From SURF-24 sp964537965 (GTDB taxonomy: Bacteria; Bacteroidota; Ignavibacteria; Ignavibacteriales; SURF-24): a DNA stretch of 24,325 bases. Shown here piece by piece: positions 1 to 8,212 of the stretch; position 1 is the stretch's first letter, and every line of letters begins with the position of its first letter. The notes under the pieces were generated by a model. That model saw nothing but the letters and a program-made list of their open reading frames with translations, ran no database searches and was not told the origin of the DNA. The stretch is from positions 1-24,325 of the forward strand of contig CAZIDB010000055.1 of NCBI GenBank assembly GCA_964537965.1, read 5' to 3'. Made by a program: the position numbers and the translations under genes.

Positions 1-693
1 TGTGCCAAGGAATTCCATTTTATCAAAATAAACTGTACCGCTAGCCTTGCCATTATCTGCAATGCCTGGTGTTTCAAATTCAAAAACGTAACCAACTACT
101 TTATCTAATTCAAGAACACCATCGTTCTCAGTTCCTGCCCATCCAGGTAAAGAAAATCCTTCGTTGTTAGGACCAACTTTTCCTCTGTCAACAAGAGGAA
201 TAACAAGGGAATGCCATCCCGGAGTATCATCGTAAACAACAGTACCGGCGTTATAATACCAGGCTTCATGGTCTGAAGTAGCTGCCCAGTAATTTGCACT
301 ACCACCGGATTCATAAATCTGCATTCTGAATTCAACCTGACCAGGTTTGCTGGAAGGAGTTTCGTTGTAATACCACAAACGAATTGCTGAAGCACTGCTC
401 CAGTCCAGGTAAGTGGAATCTTCAACCGGAACATTGTAGTTCATTGAAGAATAGCCACCCCAGCTTTCTGTACTGTGAACGGTCCATTCAACTTTCAGTG
501 CGCCGTTGCCATGATATTTAGGATCTGCAACATCTGTTAGAGTGATTGTACCTTCACCTGTGCGCTGGCTTGCTTCAGGTGCATGAATAAAGTATGAATC
601 TGCAGCGCAGGTCTCAAACCCATTAACAACCCATTGAGCCTGAACCATAGCAGCGAAAGATAATAGGAAAAGAACTATAGAAAGTTTTTTCAT
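1..693 (-). CDS. Secreted beta-sandwich (CBM11/CIA30-like) protein, C-terminus cut by window edge
   Basis: An open frame of 231 codons runs from an ATG at 693-691 off the left edge without a stop, so the gene is 3'-truncated here. An AGGAG ribosome site lies about 8 nt upstream of the ATG. The protein opens with a signal peptide (MKKLSIVLFLLSFAAMVQAQ). The mature part is rich in Trp, Tyr and Gly and in alternating strand-like segments, ending near residue 225 with GTVYFDKMEF, which resembles the last strand of CBM11/CIA30-type beta-sandwiches. I infer a glycan-binding or cell-surface role; no catalytic motif is visible. In this lineage such proteins often end in a T9SS sorting domain, but that part is outside the window. 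Only 49 bp separate it from the symporter upstream, so both are probably one transcript. The coding assignment is firm, the function tentative. Confidence 0.8.
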   Translation of the reverse strand, partial: MKKLSIVLFLLSFAAMVQAQWVVNGFETCAADSYFIHAPEASQRTGEGTITLTDVADPKYHGNGALKVEWTVHSTESWGGYSSMNYNVPVEDSTYLDWSSASAIRLWYYNETPSSKPGQVEFRMQIYESGGSANYWAATSDHEAWYYNAGTVVYDDTPGWHSLVIPLVDRGKVGPNNEGFSLPGWAGTENDGVLELDKVVGYVFEFETPGIADNGKASGTVYFDKMEFLGT

Positions 694-742
694 AACTTTT
701 CTCTCCTTTTTTGTTTTGTTTGGTTTTTATTAGTTAAATATC

Positions 743-2368
743 TTACCATAAACTCCATAGACCGAAAATGACGATAAGAATGAAAACTGAAATTAAAATG
801 TTTGTTCTGTATCCGCCTAAAGCACCGGAGTGATTAAAATTATAGCTGAATTCTCTAATGCTCTCCGGGAATAAATAATTAATTTTTGTGGCTTTCTGTT
901 CTTCCTCGGTTTTTGTTAGCTTGCTTAACGCTAAAATCAGAACTGATGACAGAACAAAAAGTATTATTGCAAAGTGCAAAAAGTTAATTTCTTTTATTGA
1001 GATTAAAATCGGGTTGGTTATCCATTCCATATTCACAAGCATTTCAAGTATAAATCTTGATACACCAATTACTTCACCTATGATTAAAGTCCAGAAAGCA
1101 GCTTTGGCTGTTATTCTCTTGTTTAGCAGACCAAATAGAAAGACTGCTGTAATTGGCGGGCTAATAAATCCCTGAAGGCTTTGCAGGTATATATAAACCT
1201 GTGATGTAATAAGCTTTACAAGAGGGACGCATAAAATGGCAACAACAACAATAATTGTTGTAGATAATCTTCCAACAAGAACCAACTCTCTTTCTGATGC
1301 GCCGGTATGTTTTGGTTTATAAATATCGTTAGTATATAAAGCGGCAGTACTGTTGAATACACTTGCAAGTGAAGACATTATTGCCGCCAATAATCCTGCT
1401 ACAACAAAACCTTTTATTCCAACCGGAAGCAGGTTACTTGCAAGCAGCATTGGATAGGCATCGTCACCACTTATCTCAGGATATAATGACACCGCAATTA
1501 AACCAGGTAAAACTAAAATAAATATCGGGAGAATTTTTAATGAAGCTGCAAGGAGAGAGCCGCGGCGTGCATCGTTAATGCTTTTTGCGTTAAGCATTCT
1601 CTGCACAATGTATTGATCTGTACACCAATACCAGAATGCAATTATTGGTGCTCCAAAAATAATTCCTGTCCATGGATAATCAGGGTCCGATGCTGCTTTG
1701 AACATATTAAAGAAATGTTCCGGCAGCTTTTCTTTTAATCCTGTTATTCCTCCAACTTCGTTTAAACCGAATATTGTAAGTATGATCCCGCCTGCTATCA
1801 TCAATATTGCCTGGACGGTATGAGTTCTTATAACAGCGGAAGCGCCGCCGATTACAGAATATAAACCTGTGATCAGAATTAGAATGATAGCTGACGTGTA
1901 TATGTTGAATCCAAAAATCTTGTAGAATAATATTCCCCCGGCAAACAGGGTAACGGATATTTTAGTGAACAGGTAAATAACAATGGATGTGTAAGTAAAG
2001 AATTTTCGGCTTCTTGCATCAAATCTTTTTTCAAGGAATTCAGGCATAGTAATAACACCAGATTTAAAATAAATGGGTGCAAGGAACCAACCTAAAAGAA
2101 TTAAAATAAAGATTGCCATTAATTCTATTTGTCCGGCAGCCAACCCTCTTGATGCGCCTTCACCGGCAAGACCAATAAAATGTTCGCTTGAAATATTTGT
2201 GGCAAATATTGAAAAACCAACTGCAATCCAGCCTGCATTTCTGCCTGCTAAAAAGAAATCGGTTGAATTCCTGTCCCTCTTACGGGAATAGTTAAATCCG
2301 ATGCTTAATATTACTATTAAGTAAACGAAGAGTATAAGACTGTCTAAAAGAGTAAATCCGTTGAACAC
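743..2368 (-). CDS. SGLT-like sodium/sugar symporter (SSS family)
   Basis: A 541-residue polytopic inner-membrane protein of the solute:sodium symporter family, expected to import a hexose with Na+. It follows mammalian SGLT1 and Vibrio vSGLT closely: ATNISSEHFIGLAGEG near 56-71 (substrate/Na+ region of TM1), WYWCTDQYIVQR at 246-257 (sugar-binding helix, almost identical to the SGLT1 motif), MSSLASVFNS at 331-340 (Ser-rich Na2-site helix), and a later LQGFISPPITAVFL segment. About 13-14 hydrophobic segments are present. The start is a GTG at 2368-2366; an in-frame TAA lies 12 nt upstream, so no longer protein is possible, and no clear Shine-Dalgarno is seen. A paired palindrome and a candidate sigma54 promoter lie upstream. 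Glucose or galactose is the best guess for substrate. Confidence 0.93.
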   Translation of the reverse strand: MFNGFTLLDSLILFVYLIVILSIGFNYSRKRDRNSTDFFLAGRNAGWIAVGFSIFATNISSEHFIGLAGEGASRGLAAGQIELMAIFILILLGWFLAPIYFKSGVITMPEFLEKRFDARSRKFFTYTSIVIYLFTKISVTLFAGGILFYKIFGFNIYTSAIILILITGLYSVIGGASAVIRTHTVQAILMIAGGIILTIFGLNEVGGITGLKEKLPEHFFNMFKAASDPDYPWTGIIFGAPIIAFWYWCTDQYIVQRMLNAKSINDARRGSLLAASLKILPIFILVLPGLIAVSLYPEISGDDAYPMLLASNLLPVGIKGFVVAGLLAAIMSSLASVFNSTAALYTNDIYKPKHTGASERELVLVGRLSTTIIVVVAILCVPLVKLITSQVYIYLQSLQGFISPPITAVFLFGLLNKRITAKAAFWTLIIGEVIGVSRFILEMLVNMEWITNPILISIKEINFLHFAIILFVLSSVLILALSKLTKTEEEQKATKINYLFPESIREFSYNFNHSGALGGYRTNILISVFILIVIFGLWSLW

Positions 2369-2400
2369 GCTATTTGGTTATTTTTTTGCGCAATCTAAAC

Positions 2401-2416
2401 TACACAAAAAGTGCCA
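2401..2416 (-). promoter_or_regulatory. Candidate sigma54 (-24/-12) promoter of the symporter operon
   Basis: Read on the minus strand the segment is TGGCAC-N5-GTGTA, with the -24 GG at 2415-2414 and the -12 G at 2403, 10 bp between GG and GT. The -24 box is a perfect TGGCAC; the -12 box departs from TTGCW. It sits 33 bp before the GTG start and 92/115 bp downstream of the centres of two palindromes, almost the same geometry as at the GH2 promoter (91/114 bp). Confidence rests more on this shared geometry than on the -12 box. Confidence 0.5.
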
Positions 2417-2485
2417 GCAGAATTACCAACTTAATTCTTTATTAGTTCACTGTTTTTAAGGAATAGTTTATTGGAAATGAATTTT

Positions 2486-2526
2486 ACTTATTAAATTGAT
2501 AAGTGAGTGCTTATTATTTTAATAAG
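2486..2526. promoter_or_regulatory. Paired palindromic enhancer sites upstream of the symporter
   Basis: Two palindromes lie side by side: CTTATTA-AAT-TGATAAG (2487-2503, one mismatch) and CTTATTA-TTT-TAATAAG (2510-2526, perfect arms), centres 23 bp apart. The same paired arrangement occurs at 5114-5153 and 9721-9759. Two 7-3-7 palindromes are the form expected for tandem dimers of a Fis-type helix-turn-helix regulator, so they are proposed binding sites for the NtrC-like regulator encoded at 5251-6711. Confidence 0.7.
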
Positions 2527-2600
2527 TGAAAAAATGGTGATAAAAGTTATTAGGCTTTTAGAAAGATGCTTATTCGGAACCCTGCTTGCGGCAAGGCGAT

Positions 2601-2640
2601 CTTCAGGGGTCTCTAACTAAAACGCATTGAGACCCCGAAG
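2601..2640. repeat. GC-rich stem-loop after the GH2 gene
   Basis: CTTCAGGGGTCTC (2601-2613) pairs with GAGACCCCGAAG (2629-2640) with one bulged A, around a 15-nt loop. It begins 8 nt past the GH2 stop codon (minus strand). A smaller palindrome, CTTGC-G-GCAAG (2585-2595), lies next to it. On the minus strand no T-run follows the hairpin, so it is not a textbook intrinsic terminator; it may be a 3'-end stabilising hairpin or a dispersed palindromic repeat. The rest of the 280-bp gap 2369-2648 holds the symporter's promoter and enhancer sites. Confidence 0.6.
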
Positions 2641-2648
2641 GTTTTAGT

Positions 2649-4997
2649 TTACTGTATTAAAATCATTTTTTTAGTCTGATTAAATTCTCCTGCTTCAATC
2701 TTATAGAAATAAATTCCGGATGACAGATGTATAGCATTTCCGCCAGAGGCGGATCCGCCTTCGGCGGAAAACTCAACCTCGTAATTACCTGCATGTTTTT
2801 CTTCATTTACAAGAGTTGTTACTTCTCTGCCAAGAACGTCGTAAATTTTTAGTGTAACATTTGATGCTTTTGGTAATTGGTAATTTATTACGGTTGTTGG
2901 GTTAAACGGATTGGGATAATTCTGTTCTAATTTAAATTCCTTTGGAAGAACATTGGTCTCATTATTTTGTTCTACATCAGTAATTACGCCACCTTTGTTG
3001 AAATAAGGAGTGTATGATTCAATCAATTTTCTGGCTACAGGTTTAATTTTTTTTCTATCCATGCTGTAAAGTCCCATACTCTGGTAACCGTTTGAATGTC
3101 CGTGAGAATACCAGTCAAAAATGCACCACCACGTTATACCCATTAAGAATCCACTAGGATTATAATTTCCGGAAGCGTTAATCGGGGCATAAATCTGGAA
3201 AGCCTTAAATGTTTCCGAAAAAACAGTAACTTGTTTATTAGTATCAGCATTTGTTTCAGTTGACCAGTAACCAAACTCTGTATCTAATACCGGTTTACCT
3301 GGTTGATTAACCTTTGCCCTGATTAAAAAGTTATTAGTACCCGCATAGTAAGTGCTGCCATGAAAAACGCCGAAATACATTGTCCATCCCGCTACATCGC
3401 AGGCTTTCTGAGAATCATCTTCCGGACCGGGTCTGTCTGCTGCTGCGGATTGTGTTATGAGTCTTCCATCCAGAATTTTTCCGTTTAATTCATTCCACAT
3501 CTTCTCAATAAAAATTTTCCTGTTCGGAACATCAAGACACTCGTTGCACAAGCTCCACAACATTATGGAAGGTCTGTTCATATCCCGGTAAACCATTTCC
3601 TTAAACATCTGCTCGTGTATATGCCTGTTGTTATTTTGTATTTGCCATGCAATTTCTTCATCAAACCACCAGACGGGAATTTCTTCAACAATTGCAATTC
3701 CCAACCTGTCTGCTAAAAGATAAGTGTATGGATGATTCGGGTAATGGGCAGTTCTAAGCATGTTTGCTTTTGTAGCTTTAACAAGTTCAAGATCAGAAAG
3801 TATTACTTCCTTAGGAATACTTCTTCCGTAAACAGGATGATCTTCATGTCTTGCAACACCGGTAAAGAAAACAACTTTATTGTTAAGGAGAACTTTATCC
3901 CCAGAGCGTTTTATTATGCGGATTCCGAATTGTGTGTAAAATTCATCTGTTGTGTTTCCATCAACTGAAAGAGAAACTTTCATTATATAAAGATTCGGAT
4001 TCTGCGGAGACCATAATTCCGGATTCTCAACTTTTATATTTGTCCGCCATACATTGAATGAATCGCTTTCTACTGAAATGCTTGTTTGTGTTAAGCCTGT
4101 AGTTTGAGCGGCATTACCAATTAAATCGTAAGCTTTTTCTGCATCGAGATTAAGTGAATCAATATTAGCTTTGAATATATTAATTGTAACATCAACATTT
4201 TTACTTATGCTGTTTTTATTTAGAACTGTTATTGTTGTTTCAAGATTACCGGTTTCATCTTTTGTAATTACATCTGCTCTTACAACGGAAACAGGTTCCG
4301 CAATTTCAAGATAAACATCATGAATAATTCCCGCATAGTTAAACCAATCAACTTCATAGTAGGGAACAATATCTTTCCGTTTTCCCCATTCAGGGTTATC
4401 AACTCTAACTGCTAAAACATTTTGTCCATCTGATTTTAATATACCGGAAACATCAAAAGCAAAAGGTGTATAACCGCCTTCGTGATAGCCTAAATACTGG
4501 TCGTTAAGCCAAACGTCTGCAACATAGTTAACAGAGTAAAAAATCAGTTTAATAAATTTATCATTAACGGAATCAGTTACATTAAATTTATATCTGTACC
4601 AAATACCATCCTCATAATATTCTGGTACTTTAGGATAAGTGTACATTGTATTTTCAACACCGGGAATATTTTTATCTTCCCAGCCGCTGTCATCAAAACC
4701 GGATTTATATCTGTCCTGCGCTTCAGCTAATAAGCCGTTCAAAACCGCGTCATTTCTTTCTGATAAAGACAGGCTATCATTAGCGTTAAACCTTTGTTTT
4801 TTCCAGGTGCCGCTTAAGGAGATTGCAGTTCTGTTTTGCTTTTCAAAGGAGGGAACCGGCAAGCCATTCTGAACCGGCACATAAATTCCACTCTGATCAT
4901 TTAAACTAAATGTTGCTTCAAGGTTTGCAACCTGTGAATGCACATCAACAAAAGTAACCAAAACAATTATTATAAACAGTAAACCTTTAATCCTCAT
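2649..4997 (-). CDS. Secreted GH2-family glycoside hydrolase with T9SS type A sorting domain
   Basis: A 782-residue protein, counting from the ATG at 4997 rather than the frame's first possible start at 5033: AGAGGG lies 5 nt before this ATG and a signal peptide (MRIKGLLFIIIVLVTFVDVHSQ) begins here. Order: GH2 sugar-binding (jelly-roll) domain about 60-235, Ig-like domain about 235-360, TIM barrel about 365-660, sorting domain about 688-782 starting EFKLEQNYPNPFNPTT. The acid/base is Glu486 in LWSLCNECLD; the nucleophile is likely Glu574 in LDTEFGYW. GH2 enzymes include beta-galactosidases, beta-mannosidases and beta-glucuronidases; the sequence does not let me choose. It is exported and attached to or released from the surface by the T9SS. 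A palindromic element is built into the sorting domain (see 2737-2771). Confidence 0.93.
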   Translation of the reverse strand: MRIKGLLFIIIVLVTFVDVHSQVANLEATFSLNDQSGIYVPVQNGLPVPSFEKQNRTAISLSGTWKKQRFNANDSLSLSERNDAVLNGLLAEAQDRYKSGFDDSGWEDKNIPGVENTMYTYPKVPEYYEDGIWYRYKFNVTDSVNDKFIKLIFYSVNYVADVWLNDQYLGYHEGGYTPFAFDVSGILKSDGQNVLAVRVDNPEWGKRKDIVPYYEVDWFNYAGIIHDVYLEIAEPVSVVRADVITKDETGNLETTITVLNKNSISKNVDVTINIFKANIDSLNLDAEKAYDLIGNAAQTTGLTQTSISVESDSFNVWRTNIKVENPELWSPQNPNLYIMKVSLSVDGNTTDEFYTQFGIRIIKRSGDKVLLNNKVVFFTGVARHEDHPVYGRSIPKEVILSDLELVKATKANMLRTAHYPNHPYTYLLADRLGIAIVEEIPVWWFDEEIAWQIQNNNRHIHEQMFKEMVYRDMNRPSIMLWSLCNECLDVPNRKIFIEKMWNELNGKILDGRLITQSAAADRPGPEDDSQKACDVAGWTMYFGVFHGSTYYAGTNNFLIRAKVNQPGKPVLDTEFGYWSTETNADTNKQVTVFSETFKAFQIYAPINASGNYNPSGFLMGITWWCIFDWYSHGHSNGYQSMGLYSMDRKKIKPVARKLIESYTPYFNKGGVITDVEQNNETNVLPKEFKLEQNYPNPFNPTTVINYQLPKASNVTLKIYDVLGREVTTLVNEEKHAGNYEVEFSAEGGSASGGNAIHLSSGIYFYKIEAGEFNQTKKMILIQ
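2737..2771. repeat. In-frame palindromic element inside the GH2 sorting domain
   Basis: A nested palindrome: outer arms TTTCCGCC (2737-2744) and GGCGGAAA (2763-2770), inner perfect 12-mer GGCGGATCCGCC (2748-2759). The 34 bp pair almost completely. It is much richer in G+C than the surrounding gene. In the reading frame it encodes FSAEGGSASGGN, placed just before the conserved SSGIYFYKIEAGEF strand, where related sorting domains usually have only a few residues. I infer insertion of a small mobile palindrome, comparable in idea to Rickettsia palindromic elements that insert in frame. Confidence 0.75.
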
Positions 4998-5011
4998 ATA
5001 ATCCCTCTGAA

Positions 5012-5029
5012 TTTTAATGACAATTAAAA
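5012..5029. promoter_or_regulatory. Palindrome TTTTAAT-N4-ATTAAAA before the GH2 gene
   Basis: TTTTAAT (5012-5018) and ATTAAAA (5023-5029) form perfect arms around GACA, between the candidate -12 box and the ribosome site of the GH2 gene. The same arms and 4-bp spacer recur at 9528-9545, 11 bp before the sugar-binding-protein start. Its place over the presumed transcription start would suit a repressor site or a 5'-UTR hairpin, but AT-rich palindromes can arise by chance. Confidence 0.35.
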
Positions 5030-5044
5030 ACAATTATAGTACCA
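5029..5044 (-). promoter_or_regulatory. Candidate sigma54 (-24/-12) promoter of the GH2 gene
   Basis: On the minus strand the sequence reads TGGTAC-N5-TTGTT with exactly 10 bp between the -24 GG (5043-5042) and the -12 G (5031). It differs from TGGCAC-N5-TTGCW at two positions. The start point would be near 5018, leaving a leader of about 20 nt with AGAGGG before the ATG at 4997. Paired palindromes are centred 91 and 114 bp upstream. Confidence 0.55.
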
Positions 5045-5113
5045 GCGAGGGCGATGAATTATTCGGATTTTTATCCTCAATATCAAAGGTTATTATTCTT
5101 TTACCGGAATGCA

Positions 5114-5153
5114 ATTATTAAACTAATAAGTAAGAGCTTATTAAAATAATAAG
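5114..5153. promoter_or_regulatory. Paired palindromic enhancer sites upstream of the GH2 gene
   Basis: ATTATTA-AAC-TAATAAG (5114-5130) and CTTATTA-AAA-TAATAAG (5137-5153, perfect 7-bp arms) have centres 23 bp apart, as in the pair upstream of the symporter. They lie between the 3' end of the response-regulator gene and the GH2 promoter, so the GH2 gene should have its own start of transcription instead of only read-through from the regulator operon. Confidence 0.72.
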
Positions 5154-5250
5154 TAAGCGATATCATCACTCTGCCTGGAGTAAAAACATTTCCGGTTTAC
5201 AGAAAATTCCAAAGAAGGTTAAAAATAATGTAGAGTAGATTCCCGGTTGT

Positions 5251-6711
5251 CTATTTTAAGCCAAGTTCTTTTGCCATACGATAATAGTTTGGAGGGGCAA
5301 GCCCGAGTTTTTTAGCTGCCTCGGTATCGGAGGATGAATTCTTCCTTACAAACAAGAAGTACTTTTCGCGTATCATCTTTTCCATTTGCTTTAACGGAAG
5401 TATTTCTCCGTTATCAGTAAATCTTATTCCCGGAAAGTTATAGTCATCAATTGGGTCTGAGTTCGTCAGACCAAGCGTTCTGCTTACAATTTGTGATGTA
5501 ATAATTCTTTCATCGTTGAATAAAAATCTCTGAACAACATTAATAAGTTCTCTTATATTTCCGGGCCAGTTATAGCTTAACAATATCTCCATTGCTCCAA
5601 CATCTATCTGCGGCTTTTCACGCCCCATATCAATGCTCAGTTCATTAAGATAAAAGTTTACAAGTATTGGTATATCGGATTGCCTTTGTTTTAATGAAGG
5701 GACGGTTATAGGAACAACATTTAACCGGTAGTAAAGGTCTTCCCTGAATCTTTTGGCTTTCACTTCTTCTTCGATGTTCCTGTTTGTAGCAGCGATGATT
5801 CTTACATCCACTTTAATTTTTTCGGTCCGGCCGATTTTTTCTATTTCACCATCCTGAATAACGCGTAACAGTTTTACCTGTGCAGATAAAGGTAGCTCAG
5901 TAATTTCATCCAAGAAAATTGTGCCGTTGTTTGCAATTTCAAATAGTCCGGGCTTTCTTTTATCCGCGCCGGTAAATGCTCCTTTCTCGTAACCGAATAA
6001 TTCGCTTTCAACTAATTCATTCGGCAGGCTTCCGCAGTTTATCGGAATGAAGTTCTCAAATTTCCTGTTGCTGTTATAATGAATATTATATGCAACTAAT
6101 TCTTTACCTGTGCCCGATTCACCGTTAATCAGGATAACAACATTTGACTGGGAGTATTTCCTTATATCTTCTCTTAACCTTACTATAACCTGGGATTCAC
6201 CGACTATTTTGCGCTGTTGCAAAACATCATGAATATTTTTTAATAGCTTCTGGTTGGATTTATTTCTTTCGCGTTCAAGTTTCCCTTTTTCGTAAGCGTT
6301 AAAAATGCTAATTATAAAATCAGTCGGCTGGTAAATAAACTCTTCAATATCTCCGGGATATTTTGTGCAATACCAAAAGGCGCCGGCTTTAAGAAGTTTA
6401 TTTGCAAAATTAAAATCAGTGATATTTATAGTCATCTTTGTAATAACTATAATTTGAATTGAGGGTCTTATTTCTTTAATCCTCTGGATAAGTTCTTCAC
6501 CCATAAGCCCGCCGGCAATCTGAAAATCCATAATCACTATGTCAAACAGATTATCGTCATTATTCAGCAGCTCAATTGCATCTTTTCCATTGGATACTAT
6601 ACTTGAAATTCCTATTATCTCGTTAAACGGAGCAAGCGTATTCCCGACGCGTCTTACATCAAATTCTTCATCTTCTATTAATAAAATTTTAATAATTCCG
6701 GACTGATACAT
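5251..6711 (-). CDS. NtrC-family sigma54-dependent response regulator
   Basis: A 486-residue cytoplasmic regulator. Receiver domain 7-125: acidic pair Glu13-Asp14, phospho-acceptor Asp62 in IVIMDF, conserved Lys117. AAA+ domain about 168-400: Walker A GESGTGKE (197-204), sigma54-contact loop GAFTGA (244-249), Walker B TIFLDE (264-269), and a YNWPGNIREL segment (380-389). Fis-type helix-turn-helix at 437-486 ending YYRMAKELGLK. All the parts needed to drive sigma54 RNA polymerase are intact. It is the last gene of the operon with the kinase and binding protein, 14 bp after the kinase stop, and AGTAGGA lies ahead of its ATG. I infer that it binds the paired palindromes at 2486-2526, 5114-5153 and 9721-9759. 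The family is certain; the target sites are inference. Confidence 0.95.
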   Translation of the reverse strand: MYQSGIIKILLIEDEEFDVRRVGNTLAPFNEIIGISSIVSNGKDAIELLNNDDNLFDIVIMDFQIAGGLMGEELIQRIKEIRPSIQIIVITKMTINITDFNFANKLLKAGAFWYCTKYPGDIEEFIYQPTDFIISIFNAYEKGKLERERNKSNQKLLKNIHDVLQQRKIVGESQVIVRLREDIRKYSQSNVVILINGESGTGKELVAYNIHYNSNRKFENFIPINCGSLPNELVESELFGYEKGAFTGADKRKPGLFEIANNGTIFLDEITELPLSAQVKLLRVIQDGEIEKIGRTEKIKVDVRIIAATNRNIEEEVKAKRFREDLYYRLNVVPITVPSLKQRQSDIPILVNFYLNELSIDMGREKPQIDVGAMEILLSYNWPGNIRELINVVQRFLFNDERIITSQIVSRTLGLTNSDPIDDYNFPGIRFTDNGEILPLKQMEKMIREKYFLFVRKNSSSDTEAAKKLGLAPPNYYRMAKELGLK

Positions 6712-6725
6712 CAGCTTTTATCCTA

Positions 6726-8201
6726 CTAGTTCTTAATTTTGATTGTAAATGTACAACCTTTTTCCTGCATATTCCTAACACTTAATTCCCACCCGCAGCG
6801 TTTACTTATTTCGTATGCAATGTAGCAGCCGTAGCCTGTATTCTGATTCTCAGACTTTTTACTTGTTATATGTTCATAAAACAATTTTGGCAACCCATCA
6901 CCATCTTTTTCAAGCAGCGCCGGTAAAATTCCTTTCCCGTTATCATTTATTTCTATTGTAGATGTTTTTTCTTCGGGAAAAAACCTTGTCCGGATTAAAA
7001 TAGTAAGAAAGTTTTCACCGCCGTGTTCAATGCTGTTTTGTATTAGCGGCTCCATTATTTCCCATATTACAAATTCGTTTACCGGAACAATCGGGATTGA
7101 TTCATCAAGGTCCAATTTAATTTCAAAAGCGTTGGATTTGCGGGATATTCTTAAGAATATATGGTCAACAATAAACTTAATTACTTCATTCAGGTTTGTC
7201 TTGAATAATGGATTTCGTATTGTCTGTATCGGCGGGTCAAACCATTTCATATCATATATAACCCTTGAAATAAAATTGGAGTACTTTGTTACTCGTTCTT
7301 TAATTTCTCTTGTGTTATCCGGTGTAAGCGTTCGTAAATCTTCCTTTATAAATCCCATCACCTTTTCTGCCTTGTGATGAGTATGGTAAATCCGTTTTGT
7401 AAAAATTAATTCCTTTTCGTAATTGAACTGCTTCTTAAGGTTTGTCTCATGCTCTTCAAATAACTGCCTCTGTGCTTCATCCCGCTCCTTTACTGTATAA
7501 GATGAAATAAAATACATTGCAAGAAGTCCGAATAAAATAAGCGAAAGATATATTACCGAGGTTTCGTCAAAGCTTGAACTGATCTGGTTAGTAATAAAAG
7601 AAAAATCAGGAGTGTTCTTCATATAAACAGCGCCTCGGAATTCACCGTGTAGTACAAACGGAACGAACGTATGGAAAGTTGCTTTCTCGGTTATGCTTGC
7701 AATATGTTCTTTGGAAATTAATTCTCCGCTTAATTTTTTATAGATTGTCATGGCATTTTTGTGCTGGGATTCTGTCGATGGCGGGTTGTAGTTGCTGTCA
7801 AACAGAAACGAGTAAAGTACTTTGCCGTCATCAATAGAATATATTTCTTTCCCCCTCTGCACGATAACGCAGATTTCTTCTATGTTATGCTGAAGTACCT
7901 GCTGGCTGAATATTATGTCGAATGACTGAATAATCCTGTTCGATTCAGCTTCATCTATCTCTTCCTTAGGATTTATTGTTTCAACAAGAAGTTCCAGCGA
8001 TGTTGTTGTTAAGTTTGCAAGACGTTCGGCAGAATCTCTTTGGTACCATTCCTGCGTTTTGCCAAGGAATCCGTTTATAGAAGATTTGTTTATAAATGAC
8101 AGAACAAGTTGAAACGAGAACAGTATTATAAACAAGAGCGTCAGATGCTTAAACTCGAAATGATATTCTTTGAATTTTTCAAGGAATCTTTTTTTTAACA
8201 T
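6726..8201 (-). CDS. Membrane sensor histidine kinase
   Basis: A 491-residue inner-membrane kinase, the middle gene of the sensing operon and cognate partner of the regulator 14 bp downstream. TM1 is about 19-37, an extracytoplasmic sensor region spans about 38-215, and TM2 is about 216-234, followed by a charged coiled stretch (235-265). The dimerisation/phosphotransfer helix is divergent: the likely His is among His273, His275 and His276 (IYHTHHKAEK), without the usual HExxxP form. The HATPase domain is clear: N-box with Asn389 in IQNSIEHG, G1 DNGKGI (420-425), F-box-like FYEHITSK, and G2 NTGYG (454-458). With no other sensory domain visible, the periplasmic region probably contacts the neighbouring binding protein, as in LuxPQ- or ChvE-VirA-type pairs. 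The pairing is inferred from the operon. Confidence 0.9.
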   Translation of the reverse strand: MLKKRFLEKFKEYHFEFKHLTLLFIILFSFQLVLSFINKSSINGFLGKTQEWYQRDSAERLANLTTTSLELLVETINPKEEIDEAESNRIIQSFDIIFSQQVLQHNIEEICVIVQRGKEIYSIDDGKVLYSFLFDSNYNPPSTESQHKNAMTIYKKLSGELISKEHIASITEKATFHTFVPFVLHGEFRGAVYMKNTPDFSFITNQISSSFDETSVIYLSLILFGLLAMYFISSYTVKERDEAQRQLFEEHETNLKKQFNYEKELIFTKRIYHTHHKAEKVMGFIKEDLRTLTPDNTREIKERVTKYSNFISRVIYDMKWFDPPIQTIRNPLFKTNLNEVIKFIVDHIFLRISRKSNAFEIKLDLDESIPIVPVNEFVIWEIMEPLIQNSIEHGGENFLTILIRTRFFPEEKTSTIEINDNGKGILPALLEKDGDGLPKLFYEHITSKKSENQNTGYGCYIAYEISKRCGWELSVRNMQEKGCTFTIKIKN

Positions 8202-8212
8202 ATGGATATCAA

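Noticed and set aside
105..434. Minus-strand open frame of 109 codons
   Set aside because: It is an alternative frame inside the truncated secreted protein, which reads continuously from a signal peptide at 693 to the window edge.
2369..2648. tRNA or other structured RNA gene in the gaps
   Set aside because: No cloverleaf, CCA end or riboswitch-like conserved core was found in any gap; hairpins there are simple.
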